From: Chlorobiota bacterium
Lineage (GTDB): Bacteria; Bacteroidota; Ignavibacteria; Tepidaquicellales; OLB5
Length of the DNA: 32,221 nt
NCBI GenBank assembly: GCA_022616535.1
Contig: JAKEEM010000032.1
Location: 1-32,221 of the forward strand
Direction: 5' to 3'
The notes beneath the pieces are model-generated. The model saw only the letters and a list, made by a program, of their open reading frames with translations. It had not been told where the DNA came from and did no database searches. Shown here in pieces: positions 24,692-31,865 of this stretch. Every line of letters begins with the position of its first letter. Position 1 is the first letter of the stretch. Made by a program: the position numbers and the translations under genes.

Positions 24692-25801
24692 ATGTATAAG
24701 AGCGTATTTACTTTAGGAATTGAGGAAGAGTTTCAGATTGTAGACCCTGAGACGCGCCGGCTTGTATCCCATATGCAGCAGATAGTTGATTCAGGGAAAG
24801 TGTTTTTAAAAGAACAAATTAAACCCGAAATGCACGCATCGGTTGTTGAAGTCGGCACTAAAGTATGCGCCGATATACATGAAGCAAGGGCGGAGGTTAC
24901 TAATCTCAGGGCAAATCTTTCAGCGCTTGCAAAAGAAAGCGGGCTAAGGATTGCAGCAGCGGGGACTCATCCTTTTACGCACTGGAATGAAGTTAATATA
25001 ACAGACCATCCGAGATACCATGAAATTGTAAGCGAAATGCAGGAGACAGCACGGGCTAACCTGATATTCGGGCTTCATGTTCACGTTGGCGTGCCGAACA
25101 GGGAAGTCGGTATCCAGATAATGAATGCAGCGAGGTATTTTATACCTCACATTTTTGCCCTGTCTACAAACTCACCTTTTTGGCTCGGAAGAAATACGGG
25201 TTTTAAATCTTACCGTGTAAAAGTTTTTGATAAGTTTCCAAGAACGGGCATACCAGATTATTACGACAGCGTTTCTGAATTTGATAATTACGTTAATCTT
25301 CTGGTTAAAACCAACTGCATAGATAACGGAAAAAAAATCTGGTACGATATCCGTCTTCATCCGTATTTTAACACGCTGGAGTTCCGAATGTGCGATATAC
25401 CGATGCGCGTTGATGAAACAATCTGCCTTGCCGCTATAATGCAGGCAGTTGTCGTAAAGCTTTACAAGCTCATGAGGCAAAACCTCGGCTTCAGGATTTA
25501 CCGGCGCGCATTGATAAATGAAAACAAGTGGCGCGCAGCCAGGTACGGAATTGACGGCAAGCTGATTGATTTCGGAAAGCAGGAGGAAGTTGATTTCAAA
25601 ATACTCATAATGGAGCTGCTCTCATTTGTAAGCGATGTTATGGATGATTTAAACAGCTGGGACGAGGTTAACTATGTCCTGCAAATACTTCAGAACGGAA
25701 CCGGCGCGGACAGGCAGCTCACTCAGTGGGACGGCACCCAGGAAGGGTTTAAAAAAGTTGTTGATTACATTATCGAAGAAACTCATATTGGTATAACCTA
25801 A
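24692..25801 (+). CDS. carboxylate-amine ligase, GCS2/YbdK family
   Basis: A 369-residue glutamate-cysteine-ligase-like enzyme of the glutamine-synthetase fold. The metal-binding strand FTLGIEEEFQIVDPETRRL is at 7-24. Then come EMHASVVEVGT (46-56), GTHPFTHW (91-98), the HVHVGV motif (129-134), and YDIRLHPYFNTLEFRMCD near 230. These match the YbdK branch, which has weak or unknown ligase activity in E. coli, rather than the plant/proteobacterial GshA branch. It should form an amide bond using ATP; glutamate as substrate is an assumption. It sits 140 nt after the ATP-grasp gene and 27 nt before the M29 peptidase gene, so the latter two are probably one transcript. Confidence 0.87.
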   Translation: MYKSVFTLGIEEEFQIVDPETRRLVSHMQQIVDSGKVFLKEQIKPEMHASVVEVGTKVCADIHEARAEVTNLRANLSALAKESGLRIAAAGTHPFTHWNEVNITDHPRYHEIVSEMQETARANLIFGLHVHVGVPNREVGIQIMNAARYFIPHIFALSTNSPFWLGRNTGFKSYRVKVFDKFPRTGIPDYYDSVSEFDNYVNLLVKTNCIDNGKKIWYDIRLHPYFNTLEFRMCDIPMRVDETICLAAIMQAVVVKLYKLMRQNLGFRIYRRALINENKWRAARYGIDGKLIDFGKQEEVDFKILIMELLSFVSDVMDDLNSWDEVNYVLQILQNGTGADRQLTQWDGTQEGFKKVVDYIIEETHIGIT

Positions 25802-25828
25802 ACAAGTCAATAACATAATCTAATTTTA

Positions 25829-26842
25829 ATGGAGAAAACAATTACTGATTTCGACAGAGAGCTTTCCGAAGGCGCAGGCAATGCAATCAACGTCTGCTTA
25901 AAGCTTAAGCCGGAGGAAAGAGTTACAATCATTTCGGATAACGAAAATCTTGAAATAGCTTCTTCTCTTGCGGCGGAGATAAGAAAAATCGGCTCTGACT
26001 ACAGTCTAATGGTTATCGAAGATTATGCACCGCGCCCGATTAAAAGTATGCCCGCTCCGATACTTGAAGACCTTGCAATGTCACAGGTGAGCATTTTTTG
26101 TGCCTCCGCTCATGAAGGCGAGCTCGGCTCAAGAATCCAGATGACGGAGGTAATCGACAGGCATAAAATCCGCCACGCACATATGGTAAATATAGAAAAG
26201 CAAATAATGAAGGAAGGTATGAGGGCAGATTTTATTAAAATAGATGAGATCAGCAGAAGGTTAATCGAAAAAGCGCGCAAAACCAAGATCATAGCAGTAA
26301 AATCGAATGCAGGAACGGATTTAACTGCTGAGTTTTCTCCAAAGCTGAAATGGATTAAAACAAGCGGGTTGATCTCTGCGGAGAAGTGGGGCAATCTGCC
26401 AGGGGGAGAGATATTCACCTCGCCGCTAAATGTTAACGGTGTATTTGCGGTGGACGGAGTCGTAGGCGACTACCTTTGCAAAAAATACGGCGATTTGAAG
26501 GATAATCCGATTATAATAGAGATTAAAGATTCCCGGATTACGAATATGAGCTGTGAGAATAAAACGCTGCTTGAAGAATTTACAAGGTATACTATGACGG
26601 ATGAAAACTCAAACCGTGTGGGTGAGTTTGCAATCGGCACGAACATTTGCCTTAAACACGTTATAGGTAACATTCTGCAGGATGAAAAGCTTCCCACAGT
26701 GCACATGGCTTTCGGTCACCCCTATACTAAATACACAGGCGCTGATTGGGAATCTACGACTCATATTGACTGCGTAAGCGTCAAGTGCAGTGCTTGGTTC
26801 GACGGCGCGCTTGTTATGGAAAAAGGAAAGTTCCTAATTTGA
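25829..26842 (+). CDS. M29-family metallo-aminopeptidase
   Basis: A 337-residue protein related to the thermophilic aminopeptidases AmpS/aminopeptidase T (MEROPS M29). Two-metal ligands are recognisable: E194 in NLPGGEIFTSP, E266 in NRVGEFAIGTN, H292 in VHMAFGH, and H312 and D314 in THIDCV. Tyr299 or Tyr302 in HPYTKY fits the catalytic tyrosine. It is about 70 residues shorter than the roughly 410-residue classic enzymes, mostly in the N-terminal half, which suggests a narrowed substrate range. Placement between two ligase genes suggests it trims or hydrolyses their product, or processes a precursor. General peptide turnover is the simpler alternative. Confidence 0.82.
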   Translation: MEKTITDFDRELSEGAGNAINVCLKLKPEERVTIISDNENLEIASSLAAEIRKIGSDYSLMVIEDYAPRPIKSMPAPILEDLAMSQVSIFCASAHEGELGSRIQMTEVIDRHKIRHAHMVNIEKQIMKEGMRADFIKIDEISRRLIEKARKTKIIAVKSNAGTDLTAEFSPKLKWIKTSGLISAEKWGNLPGGEIFTSPLNVNGVFAVDGVVGDYLCKKYGDLKDNPIIIEIKDSRITNMSCENKTLLEEFTRYTMTDENSNRVGEFAIGTNICLKHVIGNILQDEKLPTVHMAFGHPYTKYTGADWESTTHIDCVSVKCSAWFDGALVMEKGKFLI

Positions 26843-26871
26843 ATTTTTTTTGTTTTTGTTTTCATAGCATG

Positions 26872-26910
26872 GACAGAACGACTCGTCCGCCTCAGGCGGA
26901 ATGTTCTGTC
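26872..26910. repeat. nested palindromic repeat, copy 2
   Basis: GACAGAAC (26872-26879) and GTTCTGTC (26903-26910) enclose the same TCCGCCTCAGGCGGA core (26886-26900) found at 23297. It starts 30 nt after the M29 stop and could fold as a long hairpin in RNA. There is no T-tract, so a terminator role is doubtful. Confidence 0.65.
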
Positions 26911-26977
26911 ACTGCTTGTAATAAATATTTACCCTGCTTTTGATTTTTATATCGATAAAGAATCAATCCGAGGAAGC

Positions 26978-27084
26978 TTGTCTTACCCATGAAAACGGGT
27001 ATCCAGGGAAGACCATCGCTCAAAGCCTGAATTTTCCCTGCTCTTAAAGTTTGTCTCTGGATTCCGCCTTTGCGGGAATGACAA
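26978..27084. mobile_element. MITE-like inverted-repeat element, 107 bp
   Basis: The left arm 26978-27009 starts TTGTCTTACCCATG and ends TATCCAGGGA. The right arm 27054-27084, read on the other strand, starts TTGTCATTCCCGCA and ends AATCCAGAGA. The two arms match over about 31 nt with scattered differences. Each arm has its own small hairpin (CCCATGAAAACGGG; CCGCCTTTGCGGG). The 44-nt centre encodes nothing. The right end resembles the GGATTCCGC...GCGGGAATGAC type of intergenic repeat known from many genomes. No transposase is in the window, and target duplications are not obvious. Confidence 0.55.
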
Positions 27085-27221
27085 AATGTGTTTACTCTAA
27101 TAGATAATTTCGTATCGGCAATTTTCAGATGCCGTTTAATAGCGAAATAATACAGTTTGATATTAAAAACTCCCTTAGCTTTTACCTTTTTACTTTTGCA
27201 TTTTTACTGTTTACTTGCAAT

Positions 27222-28409
27222 ATGGTTCCTGAAATACGAAAAAAATATAACTCAGAGTTTACTGATGAAAAATTCCTTGCGTTTCTCGATGATTTAAATT
27301 CTTCCTTTGGCTTTAAAATTGATTTCAGGATTGCCGAGACCCCGATTTTCATTGGCAAAGAATTCAAAAACGAAATTCTTAAGGCAGTCGGTGAAATTAC
27401 GGGGTATTTAACAAGCGATGACTACAAAAAGCTTTCGCTGAACGCAATTCCCCAAGGAAACCAAGTGCCAAATGACCCCGGCTACACGGATATGATTGCC
27501 CTTGATTTTGCAATCTGCAAAGATGAAAAAGGTAATTTTATTCCGCAGCTGATTGAGCTGCAAGGGTTTTCATCGCTCTTTTTTTACGAGCTGCTGCAAA
27601 ACGCAATGTACAGGAAGCACTTCGATATTCCTGAAAGATTCGGTGGACTGTTTGGAATCCATAAGCCCGAGGAATATATTGAAGTGCTTAGGAGCGTTAT
27701 CGTAGGAGACTCAAATCCCGAGAATGTGATACTGCTTGAGATAGAGCCGGAGAAACAGAAAACAAGAATTGATTTTGAGTGCTGTTACAAATTTATCGGC
27801 GTTAAGCCCGTTTGCCTGACCAAAGTTAAAAAAGAGGGTAAGGATTTATTTTATGAATCCAACGGCAGGAAAATTAAAATTGAGCGTATATACAACCGTG
27901 TAATCTTCGATGAGCTTAACAGGCGAGAGGATTTGAATTTTAATTTCAGTTTTTTTGATGAGCTGAATATTAAATGGATACCCCACCCGAACTGGTTTTT
28001 CAGAATCAGCAAATATACACTTCCGTTTTTAAAGAGCAAATATGTGCCCGATACGAATTTCCTCAGTGATTTCGATTCATTTCCCGATGATTTGGAAAAC
28101 TACGTCTTAAAGCCGCTGTTTTCATTTGCGGGTGTCGGAGTGCAGTATGATGTAACAAAGGAAGTGCTGGATAAAATCAATGACAGGCAGAATTACATAC
28201 TTCAGCGGAAAATCATTTACGAGCCGGTGATTGAAACTCCCGACGTTCCTGCAAAAGCTGAGCTTCGCCTGCTCTTTGTCCACAATGACGGCAAGCCGTA
28301 TCTTATTAACAACCTTGTCCGCCTCAGCAAAGGCAAGATGATGGGGGTTGACTTCAACAAGGAAAAAACCTGGGTCGGCTCAAGCTTAGCGTACTTTGAG
28401 CATTTGTAA
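27222..28409 (+). CDS. divergent ATP-grasp-like protein
   Basis: A 395-residue protein with an ATP-grasp-like C-terminal half. The nucleotide-binding lysine is in YVLKPLFSFAGVGVQY (about residues 294-309 from this start), then YILQRKIIYEP, a conserved-looking Glu in AKAELRLLFV, and INNLVRLSKG. The N-terminal half has NDPGYTDMIALDFAICKDEKG and QLIELQGFSSLFFYE, which resemble the substrate-binding part of glutathionylspermidine-synthase-like ligases. No family name is certain. I prefer the ATG at 27222 (MVPEIRKKYN). An ATG at 27129 would add 31 residues ending in a hydrophobic FYLFTFAFLLFTC run that does not suit a cytosolic ligase. Fourth gene of the candidate amide-ligation block. Confidence 0.65.
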   Translation: MVPEIRKKYNSEFTDEKFLAFLDDLNSSFGFKIDFRIAETPIFIGKEFKNEILKAVGEITGYLTSDDYKKLSLNAIPQGNQVPNDPGYTDMIALDFAICKDEKGNFIPQLIELQGFSSLFFYELLQNAMYRKHFDIPERFGGLFGIHKPEEYIEVLRSVIVGDSNPENVILLEIEPEKQKTRIDFECCYKFIGVKPVCLTKVKKEGKDLFYESNGRKIKIERIYNRVIFDELNRREDLNFNFSFFDELNIKWIPHPNWFFRISKYTLPFLKSKYVPDTNFLSDFDSFPDDLENYVLKPLFSFAGVGVQYDVTKEVLDKINDRQNYILQRKIIYEPVIETPDVPAKAELRLLFVHNDGKPYLINNLVRLSKGKMMGVDFNKEKTWVGSSLAYFEHL

Positions 28410-28454
28410 AATTCAGTTGATTACCTGTGGCTTTTTTAAATTATTATAAATGAT

Positions 28455-28462
28455 TAATTTTG
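28455..28462 (+). promoter_or_regulatory. -7 box candidate for the restriction-modification genes
   Basis: TAATTTTG matches TAnnTTTG, 26 nt before the TTG start of the methylase. No good -33 TTG is visible, so confidence is low. Confidence 0.25.
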
Positions 28463-28487
28463 TTAAAATTATAAAATTGGTTTAAGT

Positions 28488-30062
28488 TTGGATTTATTGA
28501 CTATAAAGCAAGCTAGCAAATGGGCAAGTTCATTCTTAAATAAGAATGTAACGGAGTCAAATATTGCATATTTGATTAATTACGGAAGAGTACCTAAAAA
28601 AGGGGAAAACGGTAACGTTTATGTTTCTAAGAAGGATTTAGAGAAATACTATAGTTCTTATAATGGGAATAAGGAAATTGATTGGAAAAGCAAGCTTGGA
28701 GATGATTTAAACTGGCATCTTTCATTTGAGCAGTATAAAGAAGCTGAAACAACAAAACATGTCCACCGTTTACATCCTTACAAAGGTAAGTTCATTCCTC
28801 AGCTTGTTGAATATTTTTTAGATAGCCATACTGATGAATTTAAAAAGGAAGTTTATTTTAATAAAGGGGATATAATATTAGACCCGTTTTGCGGAAGCGG
28901 AACAGCTTTAGTTCAGGCAAACGAACTTGGAATTCATGCAATTGGAATAGATATTTCAGAGTTTAACAGTCTTATTTCAAATGTTAAGATAAAAAAATAC
29001 AATATTACAGATGTTCAAATGGAAATAAAAAGAATAACAAATTCGTTGAGTAAATATTTGCTAGATTCTCATGTTATTGAGTTTGATGATGAGTTAGCTA
29101 ACGAGCTGTATAAATTTAATACTAAATATTTTCCAAGTCCTGAATATAGGTACAAAGTAAATAATGACTTAATAAATGAGTTTAAATACTCTGAGGAAAA
29201 AGTTAAAATATTTCTTCCCGTTTACGAGAGGCTTGTTAAACAATACAGAATAAAACTAAAGCAAAGTGACAAGGAAAGGTTTTTGGATCAATGGTATTTA
29301 ACCCCTGTTAGACATGAGATTGAAAAAGTATTTGAAGAAGTTAAAAAAATAAAAAATCCTGACACGAAAAAGATTATTACGGTTATACTAAGCAGAACGA
29401 TTCGCTCTTGCAGAGCTACAACACATTCGGATTTAGCAACATTAAAAGAACCCGTGAGTTCAGTTTATTATTGCTCAAAGCACAACAAAATTTGCAAACC
29501 GTTATTTTCAATAAAAAAAATGTGGGATAGATATTCTAAAGATTCAGCAAGCCGTTTGGTTCAATTTAATAAGCTTAGAACTGATACATACCAAATTTGC
29601 CTGTCGGATGATTCAGAAACTATTGATATAATTGAAAAGCTAAATAAAAAAAATAAAATACTGGCAATGTTTGTAAAAAAGCAGAAAATAGCAGGAATAT
29701 TTTCAAGCCCGCCTTATGTTGGTTTAATTGATTATCATGAACAGCATGCTTACGCTTACGACTTATTCGGATTTAAGCGCAGGGATGAGTTGGAAATCGG
29801 ACCTTTAAGCAAAGGACAGAGCAAGGAGGCAAGAAACAGTTATGTTGAATCAATAGCTAAAGTTTTAAATAACTGCAAGAAATATTTTAATGAAGATTAT
29901 AATGTATTTTTGGTTGCAAATGATAAATACAATTTGTACCCTGCAATTGCAGAAAAAGCTGGAATGAAGATTGTAAATCAATTCAAGCGCCCTGTCTTAA
30001 ACAGAACAGAGAAAGATAAAGGGGCATATTCAGAAATAATTTTTCATTTTAAAAATAAATAG
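28488..30062 (+). CDS. type II DNA methyltransferase (N4/N6 amino type) with N-terminal HTH
   Basis: A 524-residue SAM-dependent DNA amino-methylase. The N-terminal 60 residues (LTIKQASKWASSFLNKN, then NIAYLINYGRVPKKGENGN and YVSKKDLEKYY) look like an excisionase/MerR-type winged helix. HRLHPYKGKFIPQL is at 93-106, SAM-binding DPFCGSGTALVQA at 132-144, and catalytic SSPPY at 406-410. SPPY is common in N4-cytosine methylases. A long middle region (about 180-400) probably carries target recognition. The start is TTG. The endonuclease gene begins on the next base after its stop. DNA is visibly more AT-rich than upstream genes, as expected for a transferred restriction-modification locus. Confidence 0.88.
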   Translation: MDLLTIKQASKWASSFLNKNVTESNIAYLINYGRVPKKGENGNVYVSKKDLEKYYSSYNGNKEIDWKSKLGDDLNWHLSFEQYKEAETTKHVHRLHPYKGKFIPQLVEYFLDSHTDEFKKEVYFNKGDIILDPFCGSGTALVQANELGIHAIGIDISEFNSLISNVKIKKYNITDVQMEIKRITNSLSKYLLDSHVIEFDDELANELYKFNTKYFPSPEYRYKVNNDLINEFKYSEEKVKIFLPVYERLVKQYRIKLKQSDKERFLDQWYLTPVRHEIEKVFEEVKKIKNPDTKKIITVILSRTIRSCRATTHSDLATLKEPVSSVYYCSKHNKICKPLFSIKKMWDRYSKDSASRLVQFNKLRTDTYQICLSDDSETIDIIEKLNKKNKILAMFVKKQKIAGIFSSPPYVGLIDYHEQHAYAYDLFGFKRRDELEIGPLSKGQSKEARNSYVESIAKVLNNCKKYFNEDYNVFLVANDKYNLYPAIAEKAGMKIVNQFKRPVLNRTEKDKGAYSEIIFHFKNK

Positions 30063-30842
30063 TTGACTCTTACAAAATTAAAAATAAAGAAAATTGAAAA
30101 CGTTTTAATTAACAGTTTAAGAAACAAATTCCTTAACTATAAACCTGAACCTGCTTCAATGCCTTTTCATACAAGATTGCTGGGAAAAGATAGATTAGCT
30201 TTATATTCATTTATACATTCGTTAAGTACAAACTTTGGCACAGCTATTTTTGAGCCAGTTGCAATTACATTGGCTGAAGACCGATTTAAAAAAGCATTAA
30301 AACAGCAAACAGCGGGGCAGCAAATAAGCACGGAAGCTCACCGTGTTATTCAGGAAATAATGAACGGTTTGGAAACGGCAACTGCCCAACCAAATAAGGT
30401 TAATGAATTAGAAAGATTAAGGAAAGTTTGCCAAAAAGGAAAACTGAATAATGTACGAATGACCAAAGTAGATATTTGGTTAGAAAGTAAAACTGGTGAA
30501 CTGCACCTTTTTGATTTAAAAACGGCAAAACCGAATGCAGGAGGTTTTCGAGAATTCAAAAGAACTCTACTTGAATGGGCTGCCGCAGTACTATTAGTAA
30601 ATCCAAATTCAAAAATTAATACTTTAATTGCAATCCCGTACAATCCTTACGAACCAGAACCATACAAAAGGTGGACAATGAGAGGAATGCTCGATTTAGA
30701 AAGAGAGCTTAAAGTAGGAAAAGAATTTTGGGACTTCGTTGGTGGCAAAGGGGCATATGAAGAATTGCTTGATTGCTTTGAAAGAGTTGGAATAGAACTT
30801 AGACCTGAAATAGACAATTATTTTAAGAAATTTAATCGTTGA
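30063..30842 (+). CDS. type II restriction endonuclease, TdeIII/MjaII family
   Basis: A 259-residue endonuclease with a TTG start, abutting the methylase stop. It matches my memory of the TdeIII family: MPFHTRLLGKDRLALYSFIHSL at 33-54, NFGTAIFEPVAITLAEDRFKKA, LLEWAAAVLLVNP, and TLIAIPYNPYEPEPYKRWTMRGMLDL. The PD-(D/E)xK-type site is D137 in TKVDIW with D151-x-K153 in FDLKT. Characterised relatives cut GGNCC, so that is the likely target, although specificity can drift. The protein is full length and looks active. The ready pairing with a methylase supports a working type II system. Confidence 0.85.
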   Translation: MTLTKLKIKKIENVLINSLRNKFLNYKPEPASMPFHTRLLGKDRLALYSFIHSLSTNFGTAIFEPVAITLAEDRFKKALKQQTAGQQISTEAHRVIQEIMNGLETATAQPNKVNELERLRKVCQKGKLNNVRMTKVDIWLESKTGELHLFDLKTAKPNAGGFREFKRTLLEWAAAVLLVNPNSKINTLIAIPYNPYEPEPYKRWTMRGMLDLERELKVGKEFWDFVGGKGAYEELLDCFERVGIELRPEIDNYFKKFNR

Positions 30843-30863
30843 AATATTCTGATTAATATAGCC

Positions 30864-30881
30864 CCCTCGCTACGCTCAGGG
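30864..30881. repeat. short inverted repeat after the restriction gene
   Basis: CCCT (30864-30867) and AGGG (30878-30881) flank CGCTACGCTC. The sequence CCCTCGCTACGCTCAGGG has the look of short dispersed intergenic repeats, but only one copy is in the window. Confidence 0.3.
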
Positions 30882-31018
30882 ATAGATTAGTACCCCGCCT
30901 TACCTACACCATAAATTTTTAAATTGTTTTTAAAAACCCTTATTTATAGGTTTGTGTTCTTAATTTTTGTTTTTTTAAAAAAACGCCTGTTCTTAATGAG
31001 GCAAATCAAACCGAAAAA

Positions 31019-31762
31019 ATGACCCGCAAAATAATATTTTTCTCTCTTTTTTTACTAATATCGGGATTATTTTCTCTTTCGCACAGCCAGTTTCTGCCGA
31101 GTCTTGCCCTTGCAGGGGGACCCTCTGCAGGGTGGCATTTTAATGACACAAAGGATTTAAACTTAGAACTTAAAAACGCCGGCTTTCCTGAAATGTCTGA
31201 AAACGGTTTTTTTACTTTAGGCGGCGGAGGATTTATTGACCTGCCGATGCAGAAGAAAAATTTCATTAGAATAAGCGGGTTTGGAAGCGGTTTTACATCT
31301 AAGCAGAGCAAAAGAATTAATGATACACTGACTAAAGCCACGAATTATTCATTAGGTCAGGGGGGAATAGGGCTGGAATATATTATCCCTCTTGGAAACA
31401 TGCTTGATATAACCATTGGCGCATTGTTTTCAACAGGAACACTAAAGCTCGAGCTTTATCAGTACGGGAACGATTACGGAAGCTACAATACTATATTCGG
31501 GGAACTTACATCAAACGGCACGTCATCAAATCTTTCAAGGGTTTTCCGTTCAAGGTTTTATTCCGTTCAGCCGCAAGTTGGATTGGGTTTAATGCTAAGA
31601 AAATTCTTGTATCTCAAAATCGATGTCGGCTATCAATTGAGTTCACAAGGGACGTGGAGAGTTGATAATGACGTGGAGGTCGAAAATTTCCCTGAAACAA
31701 TAAAATCAAACGGGCTAATTATAAACGCAGGATTAAACTTCGGAATATTTTTCAGAGATTAA
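31019..31762 (+). CDS. outer-membrane beta-barrel-like protein
   Basis: A 247-residue exported protein. The Sec signal is MTRKIIFFSLFLLISGLFSLSHS. The mature part alternates polar and hydrophobic residues with Gly/aromatic-rich strands (FFTLGGGGFIDL, RISGFGSGFTS, GGIGLEYIIPLGNMLDITIGALF, VQPQVGLGLMLRKFLYLKIDVGYQL) and ends in LNFGIFF, a terminal-strand pattern ending in an aromatic, apart from the last two residues. About eight strands fit an OmpA/OmpW-size barrel. No specific family is recognised. It follows the restriction gene by 176 nt and ends before a clear terminator, so it is probably its own unit. Confidence 0.65.
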   Translation: MTRKIIFFSLFLLISGLFSLSHSQFLPSLALAGGPSAGWHFNDTKDLNLELKNAGFPEMSENGFFTLGGGGFIDLPMQKKNFIRISGFGSGFTSKQSKRINDTLTKATNYSLGQGGIGLEYIIPLGNMLDITIGALFSTGTLKLELYQYGNDYGSYNTIFGELTSNGTSSNLSRVFRSRFYSVQPQVGLGLMLRKFLYLKIDVGYQLSSQGTWRVDNDVEVENFPETIKSNGLIINAGLNFGIFFRD

Positions 31763-31797
31763 CCCTGTGAGATAAATTCAAACAATCAAGGTTAATT

Positions 31798-31821
31798 CTT
31801 AATTTTATAAATTAAGTTTTT
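31798..31821 (+). terminator. intrinsic terminator
   Basis: CTTAATTT and AAATTAAG form an 8-bp stem with a TAT loop, followed by TTTTT, 36 nt after the stop of the beta-barrel-like gene. The stem is AT-rich but position and T-run fit. Confidence 0.6.
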
Positions 31822-31865
31822 CAAGAAATAATGATTAATAAACGGATACATATCTAACAGGGTAA

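Larger units (their letters stand above)
26843..27221. other. gene-free interval with two inverted-repeat elements
   Basis: This 379-nt gap separates the M29 peptidase gene from the second ATP-grasp gene, if the latter starts at 27222. It holds a nested palindrome (26872-26910) and a MITE-like element (26978-27084). The remaining DNA near 27130-27220 is T-rich and is open in the reading frame of the next gene. Confidence 0.6.

Noticed and set aside
27129-27221. Upstream ATG extension of the second ATP-grasp gene
   Set aside because: It adds a hydrophobic run unlikely in a soluble ligase and lacks a ribosome site. It could be real only if the protein is membrane-anchored, so I kept 27222 with reduced confidence.
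28488-30842. Part of a larger defence island or prophage
   Set aside because: Only the restriction-modification pair is present; no integrase, tRNA-end duplication or phage gene is visible on either side.
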